A stretch of DNA of 64,000 nt from Doris montereyensis (Eukaryota; Mollusca; Gastropoda; Nudibranchia; Dorididae). Below the pieces are notes generated by a model. The model saw only the letters and a list, made by a program, of their open reading frames with translations, made no database searches and had not been told where the DNA came from. Positions 20,946 through 33,665 of the stretch are shown here, piece after piece. Position 1 is the first letter of the stretch; every line of letters begins with the position of its first letter. The position numbers and the translations under genes are program-made. The stretch is from contig JAXRKP010000053.1 in assembly GCA_037039925.1 (NCBI GenBank), positions 399,867 through 463,866 of the forward strand. Direction: 5' to 3'.

Positions 20946-23900
20946 CTGAAATGTGCACATAAACACACATTAGAAAAACTAATTAATCTTTCACAAAGTT
21001 ATTAGAAATGGAAACACTGTTGCCTTGAGCTATTTATTTTTTGCTAACTAGTACACTTGCTAACCAGTACACTTGCTAACTAGTGCAGTTGCTAACTAGT
21101 ACACTTGCTAACTAGTGCAGTTGCTAACCAGTACACTTGCCAACTAGTTCAGTTGCTAACCAGTACACTTGCTAACTAGTACACTTGCTAATTAGTACAC
21201 TTGCTAACTAGTGCACTTGCTAACTAGTGCAGTTGCCAACTAGTACAGTTGCTAACCAGTACACTTGCTAACGAGTACAGTTGCCAACTAGCACAGTTGC
21301 TAACTAGCACAGTTGCTAACCAGTACACTTGCTAACAGGACACTTGCTAACCAGTACACTTGCTAACCAGTACACTTGCTAATTAGTATACTTGCTAACT
21401 AGTGCAGTTGCTAACCAGTACATTACTATGTAATGGCTAACTAGTGCAGTTGCTAACCAGTACACTAGCCAACTAGTACACTAGCCAACTAGTACACTAG
21501 CCAACTAGTACACTTGCCAACCAGTGCACTTGCTAACCAGTACACTAGCCAACTAGTACACTTGCTAACACAGTTACTAACAACCAGTGCACTTGCCAAC
21601 CAGGACACTTGCCAACCAGGACACTTGCCAACCAGAACACTTGCCAACCAGAACACTTGCCAACCAGGACACTTACTAACTAATACACTTGCTAACCAGA
21701 ACACTTGCTAACCAGGACACTTACTAACTAATACACTTGCTAACCAGGACACTTACTAACTAATACACTTGTTAACCAGGACACTTACTAACTAATACAC
21801 TTGCTAACCAGGACACTTACTAACTAATACACTTGTTAACCAGGACACTTACTAACTAATACACTTGTTAACCAGACACTTGCTAACTAATACACTTGTT
21901 AACCAGGACACTTACTAACTAATACACTTGTTGACCAGGACACTTACTAACTAATACACTTGTTAACCAGACACTTACTAACTAATACACTTGTTAACCA
22001 GGACACTTACTAACTAATACACTTGTTAACCAGGACACTTACTAACTAATACACTTGCTAACCAGGACACTTACTAACTAATACACTTGTTAACCAGGAC
22101 ACTTACTAACTAATACACTTGTTAACCAGGACACTTACTAACTAATACACTTGTTAACCAGGACACTTACTAACTAATACACTTGTTAACCAGGACACTT
22201 ACTAACTAATACACTTGCTAACCAGGACACTTACTAACTAATACACTTGTTAACCAGGACACTTACTAACTAATACACTTGCTAACCAGGACACTTGCTA
22301 ACTAATACACTTGTTAACCAGGACACTTACTAACTAATACACTTGCTAACCAGGACACTTACTAACTAATACACTTGTTAACCAGGACACTTACTAACTA
22401 ATACACTTGCCAACCAGGACACTTACTAATTAATACACACTTGCCAACCAGGACACTTACTAAACTAATACACTTGCTAACCAGGACACTTACTAACTAA
22501 TACACTTGCTAACCAGGACACTTACTAACTAATACACTTGTTAACCAGGACACTTACTAACTAATACACTTGCCAACCAGGACACTTACTAACTAATACA
22601 CTGAACACTTGCCAACCAGAACACTTGCCAACAAGGACACTTGCCAACCAGGACACTTGCCAACCAGAACACTTGCCAACCAGAACACTTGCCAACCAGG
22701 ACACTTACTAACTAATACACTTGCCAACTAGGACACTTGTTAACCAGGACACTTGCTAACCAGGACACTTGCCAACCAGGACACTTACTAACTAATACAC
22801 TTGTTAACCAGGACACTTACTAACTAATACACTTGCTAACCAGGACACTTACTAACTAATACACTTGCTAACCAGGACACTTACTAACTAATACACTTGC
22901 CAACCAGGACACTTACTAACTAATACACTTGTTAACCAGGACACTTACTAACTAATACACTTGTTAACCAGGACACTTACTAACTAATACACTTGCTAAC
23001 CAGGACACTTACTAACTAATACACTTGTTAACCAGGACACTTACTAACTAATACACTTGTTAACCAGACACTTACTAACTAATACACTTGTTAACCAGGA
23101 CACTTACTAACTAATACACTTGTTAACCAGGACACTTACTAACTAATACACTTGCTAACCAGGACACTTGCCAACCAGGACACTTGCTAACTAATACACT
23201 TGTTAACCAGGACACTTACTAACTAATACACTTGTTAACCAGGACACTTGCTAACCAGAACACTTGTCAACCAGGACACTTACTAACTAATACACTTGTT
23301 AACCAGGACACTTACTAACTAATACACTTGTTAACCAGGACACTTACTAACTAATACACTTGTTAACCAGGACACTTACTAACTAATACACTTGTTAACC
23401 AGGACACTTGCTAACCAGAACACTTGCCAACCAGGACACTTACTAACTAATACACTTGTTAACCAGGACACTTACTAACTAATACACTTGCTAACCAGAA
23501 CACTTGCCAACCAGGACACTTACTAACTAATACACTTGCTAACCAGAACACTTGCCAACCAGGACACTTACTAACTAATACACTTGCTAACCAGAACACT
23601 TGCCAACCAGAACACACTTGCCAACCAGGACACTTACTAACTAATACACTTGCTAACCAGGACACTTGCTAACCAGAACACTTACCAACCAGGACACTTA
23701 CTAACTAATACACTTGTTAACCAGGACACTTGCTAACCAGAACACTTGCCAACCAGGACACTTACTAACTAATACACTTGCTAACCAGGACACTTGCTAA
23801 CCAGAACACTTGCCAACCAGGACACTTACTAACTAATACACTGAACATTTGCCAACCAGAACACTTGCCAACCAGGACACTTGCCAACCAGAACACTTGC

Positions 23901-26900
23901 CAACCAGAACACTTGCCAACCAGAACACTGGCCAACCAGGACACTTACTAACTAATACACTTGCCAACTAGGACACTTGTTAACCAGGACACTTGCTAAC
24001 CAGGACACTTGCCAACCAGGACACTTACTAACTAATACACTTGTTAACCAGGACACTTACTAACTAATACACTTGCTAACCAGGACACTTACTAACTAAT
24101 ACACTTGCTAACCAGGACACTTACTAACTAATACACTTGCTAACCAGGACACTTACTAACTAATACACTTGTTAACCAGGACACTTACTAACTAATACAC
24201 TTGCTAACCAGGACACTTAATAACTAATACACTTGTTAACCAGGACACTTACTAACTAATACACTTGTTAACCAGGACACTTACTAACTAATACACTTGT
24301 TAACCAGGACACTTTACTAACTAATACACTTGTTAACCAGGACATTTACTAACTAATACACTTGTTAACCAGGACATTTACTAACTAATACACTTGTTAA
24401 CCAGGACATTTACTAACTAATACACTTGTTAACCAGGACACTTACTAACTAATACACTTGTTAACCAGGACACTTACTAACTAATACACTTGTTAACCAG
24501 GACACTTACTAACTAATACACTTGCCAACCAGGACACTTGCTAACTAATACACTTGTTAACCAGGACATTTACTAACTAATACACTTGTTAACCAGACAC
24601 TTACTAACTAATACACTTGTTAACCAGGACACTTAACTAACTAATACACTTGTTAACCAGGACACTTACTAACTAATACACTTGCCAACCAGGACACTTA
24701 CTAACTAATACACTTGTTAACCAGGACACTTACTAACTAATACACTTGTTAACCAGGACACTTACTAACTAATACACTTGCTAACCAGGACACTTGCTAA
24801 CTAATACACTTGTTAACCAGGACACTTACTAACTAATACACTTGTTAACCAGTACACTTACTAACTAATACACTTGTTAACCAGGACACTTACTAACTAA
24901 TACACTTGTTAACCAGGACACTTACTAACTAATACACTTGTTAACCAGGACATTTACTAACTAATACACTTGTTAACCAGGACACTTACTAACTAATACA
25001 CTTGCTAACCAGGACACTTACTAACTAATACACTTGCTAACCAGGACATTTACTAACCAGGACACTTACTAACTAATACACTTGCTAACCAGGACACTTA
25101 CTAACTTAATACACTTGTTAACCAGGACACTTACTAACTAATACACTTGCTAACCAGGACACTTACTAACTAATATACTTGCTAACCAGGACACTTACTA
25201 ACTAATACACTTGCTAACCAGACACTTGCTAACCAGGACACTTACTAATTAATACACTTGCTAACCAGGACACTTACTAACTAATACACTTGCTAACCAG
25301 GACACTTACTAATTAATACACTTGCTAACCAGGACACTTACTAACTAATACACTTGCTAACCAGGACACTTACTAATTAATACACTTGCTAACCAGGACA
25401 CTTACTAACTAATACACTTGTTAACCAGGACACTTACTAACTAATACACTTGTTAACCAGGACACTTACTAACTAATACACTTGCTAACCAGGACACTTA
25501 CTAACTAATACATTTGCTAACCAGAACTTACTTGCCAGACACTTACTAACTAATACATTTGCTAACCAGGACACTTACTAACTAATACATTTGCTAACCA
25601 GGACACTTACTAACTAGGACACTTACTAACTAGGACACTGGCTAATCAGGACACTTACTAACTAATACACTTGCTAACCAGGACACTTGCTAACCAGGAC
25701 ACTTACTAATTAATACACTTGATAACCAGGACACTTACTAATTAATACACTTGCTAACCAGGACACTTACTAATTAATACACTTACACTTGCTAACCAGG
25801 ACACTTACTAATTAATACACTTGATAACCAGGACACTTACTAACTAATACACTTGCTAACCAGGACACTTACTAATTAATACACTTGCACTAACCAGGAC
25901 ACTTACTAACTAATACACTTGTTAACCAGGACACTTACTAACTAATACACTTGTTAACCAGGACACTTACTAACTAATACACTTGTTAACCAGGACATTT
26001 ACTAACTAATACACTTGTTAACCAGGACACTTACTAACTAATACATTTGCTAACCAGGACACTTACTAACTAGGACACTTACTAACTAGTACACTTGCTA
26101 ACCAGGACACTTACTAACTAATACACTTGCTAACCAGGACACTTACTAACTAATACACTTGCTAACCAGGACACTTGCTAACCAGGACACTTACTAACTA
26201 ATACACTTGCCAGTAACCAGGACACTTACTAACTAATACACTTGTTAACCAGGACACTTACTAACTAATACACTTGCTAACCAGGACACTTACTAACTAA
26301 TACACTTGCTAACCAGGACACTTACTAACTAATATACTTGCTAACCAGGACACTTACTAACTAATACACTTGCCAACCAGGACACTTACTAACTAATACA
26401 CTTGCCAACCAGGACACTTACTAACTAATACACTTGCCAACCAGGACACTTACTAACTAATACACTTGCCAACCAGGACACTTACTAACTAATACACTTG
26501 CCAACCAGGACACTTACTAACTAATACACTTGCCAACCAGGACACTTAACTAATACACTTGTTAACCAGGACACTAACTAATACACTTGCCAACCAGGAC
26601 ACTTACTAACTAATACACTTGTTAACCAGGACACTTACTAACTAATACACTTGCCAACCAGGACACTTTACTAATAACAATACACTTGCCAACCAGGACA
26701 CTTACTAACTAATACACTTGCCAACCAGGACACTTACTAACTAATACACTTGCCAACCAGGACACTTACTAACTAATACACTTGCCAACCAGGACACTTG
26801 CTAACCAGGACACTTGCTAACCAGGACATTTGCTAACCAGGACACTTGCTAACCAGGACACTTACTAACCAGTACACTTGTTAACCAGGACACTTGCTAA

Positions 26901-29900
26901 CCAGGACACTTACTAACTAATACACTTGCTAACCAGGACACTTGCTAACCAGTACACTTGTTAACCAGGACACTTGCTAACCAGGACACTTGCTAACCAG
27001 GACACTTGCTAACCAGTACACTTGTTAACCAGGACACTTGCTAACCAGTGCACTTGCTAACCAGGACACTTGCTAACCAGGGCACTTGCTAACCAGGACA
27101 CTTGCCAACCAGGACATTTGCTAACCAGGACACTTACTAACCAGGACACTTGCTAACCAGGACATTTGCTAACCAGGACACTTTGCTAACCGGGACACTT
27201 GCTAACCAGTACACTTGCTAACCAGGACACTTGCTAACCAGGACACTTGCCAACCAGGACACTTGCTAACCAGTATACTTGTTAACCAGGACACTTGCTA
27301 ACCAGTGCACTTGCTAACCAGGACACTTGCTAACCAGGACACTTGCCAACCAGGACACTTACTAACTAATACACTTGTTAACCAGTACACTTACTAACTA
27401 GTACACTTGCTAACCAGTACACTTACTAACTAGTACACTTGCTAACCAGGACACTTGCCAACCAGGACACTTACTAACTAGTACACTTGCTAACCAGGAC
27501 ACTTACTAACTTGTTAGTACACTTACTAACTAGCACAACCAGGACACTTACTAACTAGTACACTTGCTAACAACTTTAGCATACGTGCCAACCAGCACAC
27601 GTGCCAACTTGCACACTTGCCAACTGGTACACATGCCAACTAGTATACTTGCTAACTAGTACACTTGCTAAATAGTACACTTGCTAACTAGTATAATTGC
27701 TAACTGGTACATATGCAAACTAGTACACTTGCTAACTAGTACATTTGCTAACTAGTACACTTGCTAACTAGTACACTTGCTAACTAGAACACTTGCTAAC
27801 CAGTACAATCTCTTCAGAGATACCGAATACTGATGCAAGTACGATATTGTTTCTGTTCGAAACATGGGTCTCACGCTGTCAGTGAGTGATTTTACAGGTT
27901 GAACAGCGATAACCATTCTTCTCTTTACACTATTTAATTTGATAACAAGTCAGTGAATTCTCTTCAGTATGCCTACCTGGGCAGAGAAGTGCTATGTGCA
28001 ACAAAAATGAAATCATATCAGAAGATCTGCCATAGATCTAGATCTAAATGACCATATCGAAACATTGATGAATAAGGCACGACTGAGGCAGAATGGACAA
28101 TCTGTGCTTGCAATGCGGTGCTTTCAAATGGATAACCGAGAACAAAAGCCTTATACTGTGTTAATGGGCCAGTAATGCTACCAACCTTGCCACCGTCTCC
28201 AGTCTTACTTACCTAACTGTTTGTAGTTATAGACACTAAACCAATAATTTCAAAAACTGAGGAGAGTCCTCACCAGTGGTTTAGCATTTGTCTCATTAGG
28301 AGCAAATGAGGACATTCACAGCGAATAGCCATCCTTTAGTAACAATATTGTGTACAGATCTATTTTACAAACAACATGGCTATGGTGTCTTTTTAATGCA
28401 TTCCGTACAAATGCGACTTAAGGGGGTATGTACCAATGTGCCTCGACCAAAATCAATGGAGTCACTTCAAATGTTTGTCGCAACTTAGTATCGCTACTTA
28501 TGAGACTTTTGCGTATTACCGTTATTTTGCAAGATTTGGTGCACTTAAATAAAATAAAAGCCCATATATTTTTTATGTACTTTCGTTTCTGTTTTCTGTT
28601 ATTTTGAAAATCAAGCTTGTTCTAGTGATGGAAGGAGGAAAAATAGCTGTTAAATTTTTCAATTCTTTGATCAATACTGCACAACAGGAACAACTAGAAA
28701 GTGATAATGAGTTGATATAGACTAAGACAGTGCTTAGATGATTGATAGAACTGACGGAGCCAAAAAAGCAATGGACATAAAACAGGAAAAGAACAACTGA
28801 AAACCTGTGAAAATGTAGATCTATGTTTAACATTTCTTTTTAGTACCTAAACATATGTTTCTGATTAAAAGCATAATAATGGATACATTTTCCTGGGAGC
28901 TCATTCATTCTGCTCCAAAGCAATACTGTTTTCAAAGCATTTAGTTGATGGTAACATATTCAAATTATAATTTTTTTTATTAATAGAGTTGTCAATAATG
29001 TAGAGTTCTGTTACGGTTCAGGATTAAAAATTTACCACCTCTTTAGGTGGAAGGAGTTAAATGGCCAAAAGTGCATACAGGGCATATCATCAACCACTTG
29101 TGGGTTATCTTCTAGAACATAATTAAATAAATCAATAAACAATTTTGCCGGTCATCTTGTAAATAGATGAATAGATAAATCAATAAACAAACCAGAGAGC
29201 TTCTTTGATACAATTGAAAGCATTTATTTTGAAAACCCTTAGTCTGAAAGATTTTCAATGCCTTGATTTTTTCTTCATTAGTTTCCTCCCTATTTCATCT
29301 GTGGATAATATTTCATCTTTCCACGTTGTGGGGTTTGTCTATCTGCTCATGTCATTTGACTTAAGATTTGAAAAACTTTGCTCATCACTCAATAATAATA
29401 AAAAAAAGTTCCTTTCAGACAGAGAAACTAAAAAATCAGAACTTACGATGGTTTCTGTAGTATTTAAGCAGAACAGAGAGCATCAATACCAGCATTCTAC
29501 GATGTCAAACAACAATCATACTCCTTTGATAGTGTAATTGAGAAAAACCCAGGCTCTATAAGTGTTTCTTATTTATTTTCCTTAATGTTCGTCTCTATGA
29601 AAGACAACGTACCTGGCTGGTTCAGGGGGATCAGGCTTCAACCAGGCATACATGAATCGATGTTCCACTGATGTGAGTTCTCCCCCTTGCTTTCTACTTT
29701 TTTCTTGAAGTAGAGTCACTGCATCATAAGGAACCCCTGGTGGCAAAACAAAAGAAAAAAATACAATCTAGTGTGGGCAAAGATTTATGACAGGTGTCAC
29801 TTTTTCAAGTCAGTAATGAATTTAATGTATTGAGAAAAGGCCTTGAAAACAATTCATTATGAGAAAAAAGGGTGATTTTTTCTTCTTCTTCTCTTAGTGA

Positions 29901-32900
29901 TGAAGAATTAGAGACAAAGATGTTTCATTTCTCCTCTTTTCCATGATAAAAAAATCAATATTTCAGTACAAATAATGCTCTTATTTGAAAAAAGGTTCTT
30001 AAGTCTTCATATTTTCATCAAGTATAATATTATGAGTATTATTATCATCATCATCATCATCATCATCATCAGTATTATTATTATTATGGATCATTTACTG
30101 TTCCTATGATGGACACAAAATACATAACGTTTTGCTAAAAAAAGCAACAACAAAAAAGCATGGAAGCTCAGCATGGGTAAGACATTTGGCACAGAGCTAC
30201 TAATGTGAATGCTAAATACTTCAATACATCTGAACATTTCTTACATTATACACAAGAGACACTTTTAACAAAAGCAAGTAAACCCGCCAGCTGAATGAGG
30301 GACACCATGGGGTATTAGGCATACAGTAAACATATTTTCAGAATCACCTTGATTTGACAGCAGTTAGTTAAATCCCTCTACATCACAAGTCTCTTGCAAC
30401 TCACTGAGCAGAGAACTCACTAAGCAGAGACAGCAGTGAAATTGAATTTGACCCCCATGGGGAGCAAATCCAGGATTTACAAACCAAAAAGAAAATAATG
30501 AGATGAGGCAATAAACAATGATGATAGCAGAACTAAGAGCAGCCTTCAACTGCACCATAGCATTCAACAACTGTCAGTTCCATGACAGTTCATCATCATC
30601 AAGTGTTTTGCTGTATAGCGTTAACATTCAGACTTTTCCACACTCCTCAATCGCTGGTCACTTTTATCAGGTTGTTTACATTCTCTGTCTTCAGCCATCT
30701 TGTCGTTCCATTTAGCATTTTTTCAAGTTGTCGCCATCTAGATATTGTTCCATTGGTTGTTACAGTGGTGAACAGGTGTTCCGTTTTTCCCCTTCTCATC
30801 ACACGGCCAAAAAAAGTTGCCTGTTTCTTTGAGAGTGTTTACATTTGTTTCTTTCATTGGTCACGAGATACGTAACATTCTTCTCAACAACCGCATTCCG
30901 GTTGCTTGTATGCTCTCCTGTATCTTTTTGTTATGGTCCCTGTCTAACAACAAATAGACACTTGTTGGAAAAATATAAACCCTGATCAGGAATGCTAATA
31001 TAAAAAAAAGGAAGAAAGAAAAAGACAAGGAAAGGAGAACATAAAAAATACCTGTCAAAACTGCCGGTTGTGTCCAATCAACAACACCGGGTCTCTGAAT
31101 GAAAAACTTGAAATCCTTCAAGCTTTTTGTATGACACATATAGTAATGGCGGAAATAATCTGGTACCTGGATGGAAAAAAACCCCAACAAAATTATTTCA
31201 CATCTAGTAGCACAGCAAAGCAGATTGACAAGTAAAGAAATCCTTCTGAAACTACCTCCTAAAAATAAGGATAAAAGATAAGATTTTAGTCCATATCCCC
31301 GCACAAACGCAGGCTCACTAACTGACTGTACATCACTTATCCACCAGAAGGCCATTTCGCTGAAAATCCTCCACTCCCTGGGGAGCATACCGTACAGCAG
31401 CATGTTAGGTGCTTCGTGCTAACTAACTGACAAGATCTTTCTCTACTTATAGCCGATTACTCATTCACACTTAAGTCGAGAGAGGAAAGAAAAGCTGCCC
31501 ACCATGAAAAAACATAGGGGCTAGCAAAGGGTTTTGAACCCGTGTGCTTGTGATTACAAACTCACAACACTACACTTTCGTTACACCTCATACTATATAC
31601 TAGTGTTTCTTCCTATATTTCCTACATGACTGTCAATCTTCTGGTGGCTTTGGTGGAGGAGTCATAGGAAGTCAAACTTGAGATTGTAAAGTCCTGAGTC
31701 CTGAATATGAATTAAAATTTTACAGGGTCAAACAGTCCCCCCTCCACCCCTCTCTCTTCTCTTTTGTCTCTGTGTGTGTGTCTCTCTCTCTATGTATATC
31801 TCCCTTTGTGTCTGTCTGTCTGTGTCTCTCCTTGTCTGTCTGTCATACACAAACACACACAAACATACACATTGCTTCACTATAAGCCCTGTGCCTGTAG
31901 AATTTCAGGGTTTATGACACAGCATGTTTCAGTAGCTTTGTTGACTTAGGGATATAACTGCATGAAACATTTGCATATTGTTTGAATAACATCCCCTCAG
32001 AAGATATGTTGACTTAGGGATATAACTGCATGAAACATTGGCATATTGTTTGAATAACATCCCCTCAGAAGATAAACCGTCAGTTTCTATGTTAAGTCTC
32101 CTGAGCAGCGAAGGGGTTAACGCTACAGATGTCCAGATAAGTTCTGGTTTCATTAGTCTCAAGACTTCAAACTTCACAAGTTAGTTTTGATTATTACAGA
32201 TATAGAATTGACACCCATGGATGAAGACAGAGATCTTTAGGGTTCTAACAAGTCATCAAATGATGAGAGCAACATTTTGAAACAACAGTGAATTCAAATC
32301 CATTATATTCCAAATCTTTTAATTTTTAACCTTAATTAACCTTCTCGCTAATGCAACAAAACAAACAGACTGCAAATAATTCTAAACATTTTTTTTTTAA
32401 AAGGACAAAGTATTCTCACATGCCCTTTGACCTCAATGACATCACTTTTAACTGTTTAAAAATGTTTTCTGTATCATTACCTTGTCAAGAGACTCAGGAC
32501 GAAGAATGATACATGTCCATTGCGGCCACTGGTCAACGATGACCTCAAATCCACTGAGCAAATTTTCCACATGGTTGCTCAATATGTGAAACATCTGGAA
32601 GGAAAAATATAAATAAAAACCTAAATTCAGAGTCTTTTCCTTTACCCTTGCTATCTCTTTTCAAAGACAAAACAGTGGCATCTCCCTTTTAAAACCCGAT
32701 ATAAAAGAACTGAAGCCATAAAAACCACCTCAACGTATGGCTGATTCTTAGAATTTTTGAATATGTGAAGTCAATAAATGTTATAGAAACAAAGACAGGT
32801 ATAGTGTGAGGAAGTAAAAGTAATGGTCCCTTCTACGCCCTACAGCCCATAGAAGTGGAGCTTATTCTGGTTTCTATAGCATCAAATGGGACAGGTGATA

Positions 32901-33665
32901 ATAATCACCTTCTCGACAGGATGCTAGTCTGGCGTAGGTTTTTAATCCCAAGTTGTTGCTGATATCCTTTTGCACTTGGGTCAAGTGGGGAAAGTGCATG
33001 TCAAGTATGTTTCCCTAGGAAAACAAAATATGACGGAGCATTGTTAGGATTCAAACCCAGGACCTCTTGATCTAAAGTCCGGAAACTTAACCACCAGGTC
33101 ACTGATGCCATGTGTAGATTTGAATAATAGATGCATACTAAAGAGGTCTTGCAACTTAATAATTCATCACATAAAAATTTGTCAAACAAAATCGCTTGAA
33201 AAAATAAATTGATTGTTTACATGCATTTCAAAATAAACTGACAAAGATGTACACAACCAGAGACATAACTATGGTGAGAAATAAAAACAAAAATGAACAC
33301 TTAGTAGGATTTCTTTACGGGCCATTTGGATAACAGCTGTCTATAATGAATATATATGTAAAATACAATCTAATAATACTGTTGCAGATAAAGTAAAGAG
33401 GTATGATTCATTCGATGCTCATTATTTGAAATTAAATAGGATTGTAAAAAACAAAACAACCAACGATTCTCAGCAATGACACAAACCACTTACAGTCTAC
33501 TTGTAAGATTAATGTAATATGAACTCCATCAATCAACATTCAATAAACTAAAATATACCATGCTTGCATCATACTCACCTTTGCTGAACCAGGAGTGTGA
33601 GAATGTAACTCCCATCTCAAGTCTTGAACTTCAGTCAGGTTTAGTATTCTGAACATCTTTGACAT
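20348..33665 (-). CDS. Glycine N-acyltransferase-like protein (five exons; exon 5 frame-disrupted)
   Basis: Exons in transcript order: 33665-33579, 32594-32481, 31166-31052, 29736-29613, 20945-20348; every boundary has GT-AG and matching phase (0, 0, 1, 2). The N-terminal half is the Gly_acyl_tr_N type: LHSHTPGSAK, then GFEVIVDQWPQWTCIILRPE, then DYFRHYYMCHTKSLKDFKFF. Exon 5 holds the GNAT-like C-terminal domain: LNESHAETLKNHWKEY, then DTVVAYISMQYNGSMANL, DPKYHSHNLG (position of the acetyl-CoA loop) and, near the end, AYGFIKTKDTAF and IGFSWVPQGSMSWI. The family transfers acyl groups from acyl-CoA to glycine or other amino acids; vertebrate members are mitochondrial. One base is missing near 20735 (giving TAG at 20734-20732) and one is extra near 20672, so the literal reading stops early. 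If both are ignored the protein is about 345 residues, with a ~65-residue tail beyond the usual end. The family call is firm; whether the gene functions is open. Confidence 0.85.
21041..27807. repeat. 6.8-kb intronic minisatellite: 16-bp monomer, 32-bp dimeric higher-order unit
   Basis: Basic unit of 16 bp. The core (about 21665-26790) alternates two monomer types, CTAACCAGGACACTTA and CTAACTAATACACTTG, giving a 32-bp dimer. Both margins (21041-21560 and about 27360-27807) consist of diverged single monomers such as CTAACTAGTACACTTG. About 26790-27350 is mostly homogeneous CTAACCAGGACACTTG monomers. Rare variants and indels (for example CTGAACAC at 22601 and 23841) mark larger internal duplications. 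The whole array is inside intron 4 of the GLYAT-like gene. Confidence 0.97.
27808..29612. other. Intron 4 of the GLYAT-like gene, upstream part
   Basis: Unique-looking AT-rich sequence between exon 4 and the minisatellite. No exon or mobile element recognised. Confidence 0.5.
29613..29736 (-). CDS. GLYAT-like gene, exon 4
   Basis: Acceptor TTGCCACCAG, donor GTACGT, 124 nt. It encodes GVPYDAVTLLQEKSRKQGG and later FMYAWLKPDPPEPA. It ends in phase 2 with AG, completed to a serine codon by the first T of exon 5. Confidence 0.8.
29737..31051. other. Intron 3 of the GLYAT-like gene
   Basis: Contains an (ATC)n run at about 30043-30070. Otherwise nothing recognised. Confidence 0.5.
31052..31166 (-). 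CDS. GLYAT-like gene, exon 3
   Basis: Acceptor TTTTCCATCCAG, donor GTATTT. It encodes VPDYFRHYYMCHTKSLKDF and FFIQRPGVVDWTQPAVLT, ending in phase 1. Confidence 0.85.
31255..31600 (-). mobile_element. SINE family C, longest copy
   Basis: The reverse strand starts with ATGAGGTGTAACGAAAGTGT, has B-box-like GGGTTCAAAACCC near 31535, a ~250-bp body and an ATAAGGATAAAAGATAAG-type tail (complement at 31262). Shorter copies at 1748 and 18060. Lies in intron 2 of the GLYAT-like gene. Confidence 0.7.
31755..31870. repeat. Low-complexity TCTG/TCTC then ACAC tract
   Basis: Pyrimidine/TG-rich simple sequence in intron 2 of the GLYAT-like gene. Confidence 0.7.
31940..32075 (+). repeat. 68-bp direct duplication
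   Basis: GTTGACTTAGGGATATAACT begins at 31940 and again at 32008. The two 68-bp copies differ at only a base or two. Confidence 0.9.
32481..32594 (-). CDS. GLYAT-like gene, exon 2
   Basis: Acceptor CCTTCCAG, 38 codons, donor GTAATG. It includes MFHILSNHVENLLSGFEVIV and DQWPQWTCIILRPESLDK, the conserved Val-Asp-x-Trp-Pro segment of the N-terminal domain. Confidence 0.85.
32820..33114 (-). mobile_element. SINE family A, near full length
   Basis: The reverse strand has a tRNA-like head TGGCATCAGTGACCTGGTGG at 33114 and B-box-like GGGTTTGAATCC near 33055. The body matches 10140-10443 and 58326-58616. It sits in intron 1 of the GLYAT-like gene in the same transcriptional orientation. Confidence 0.8.
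33579..33665 (-). CDS. GLYAT-like gene, exon 1 with start codon
   Basis: ATG at 33665-33663, then 29 codons (FRILNLTEVQDLRWELHSH in the middle) to donor GTGAGT (complement 33573-33578). The second in-frame ATG (codon 4) is an alternative start. The family's proteins begin close to this motif, which supports the choice. Ends in phase 0. Confidence 0.8.

Noticed and set aside
21041..27807. CRISPR array
   Set aside because: Units are contiguous tandem repeats without spacers, in a eukaryotic intron.
30861..31403. 180-codon reverse ORF
   Set aside because: It spans GLYAT-like exon 3 plus intron and SINE sequence; only 31166-31052 is coding.
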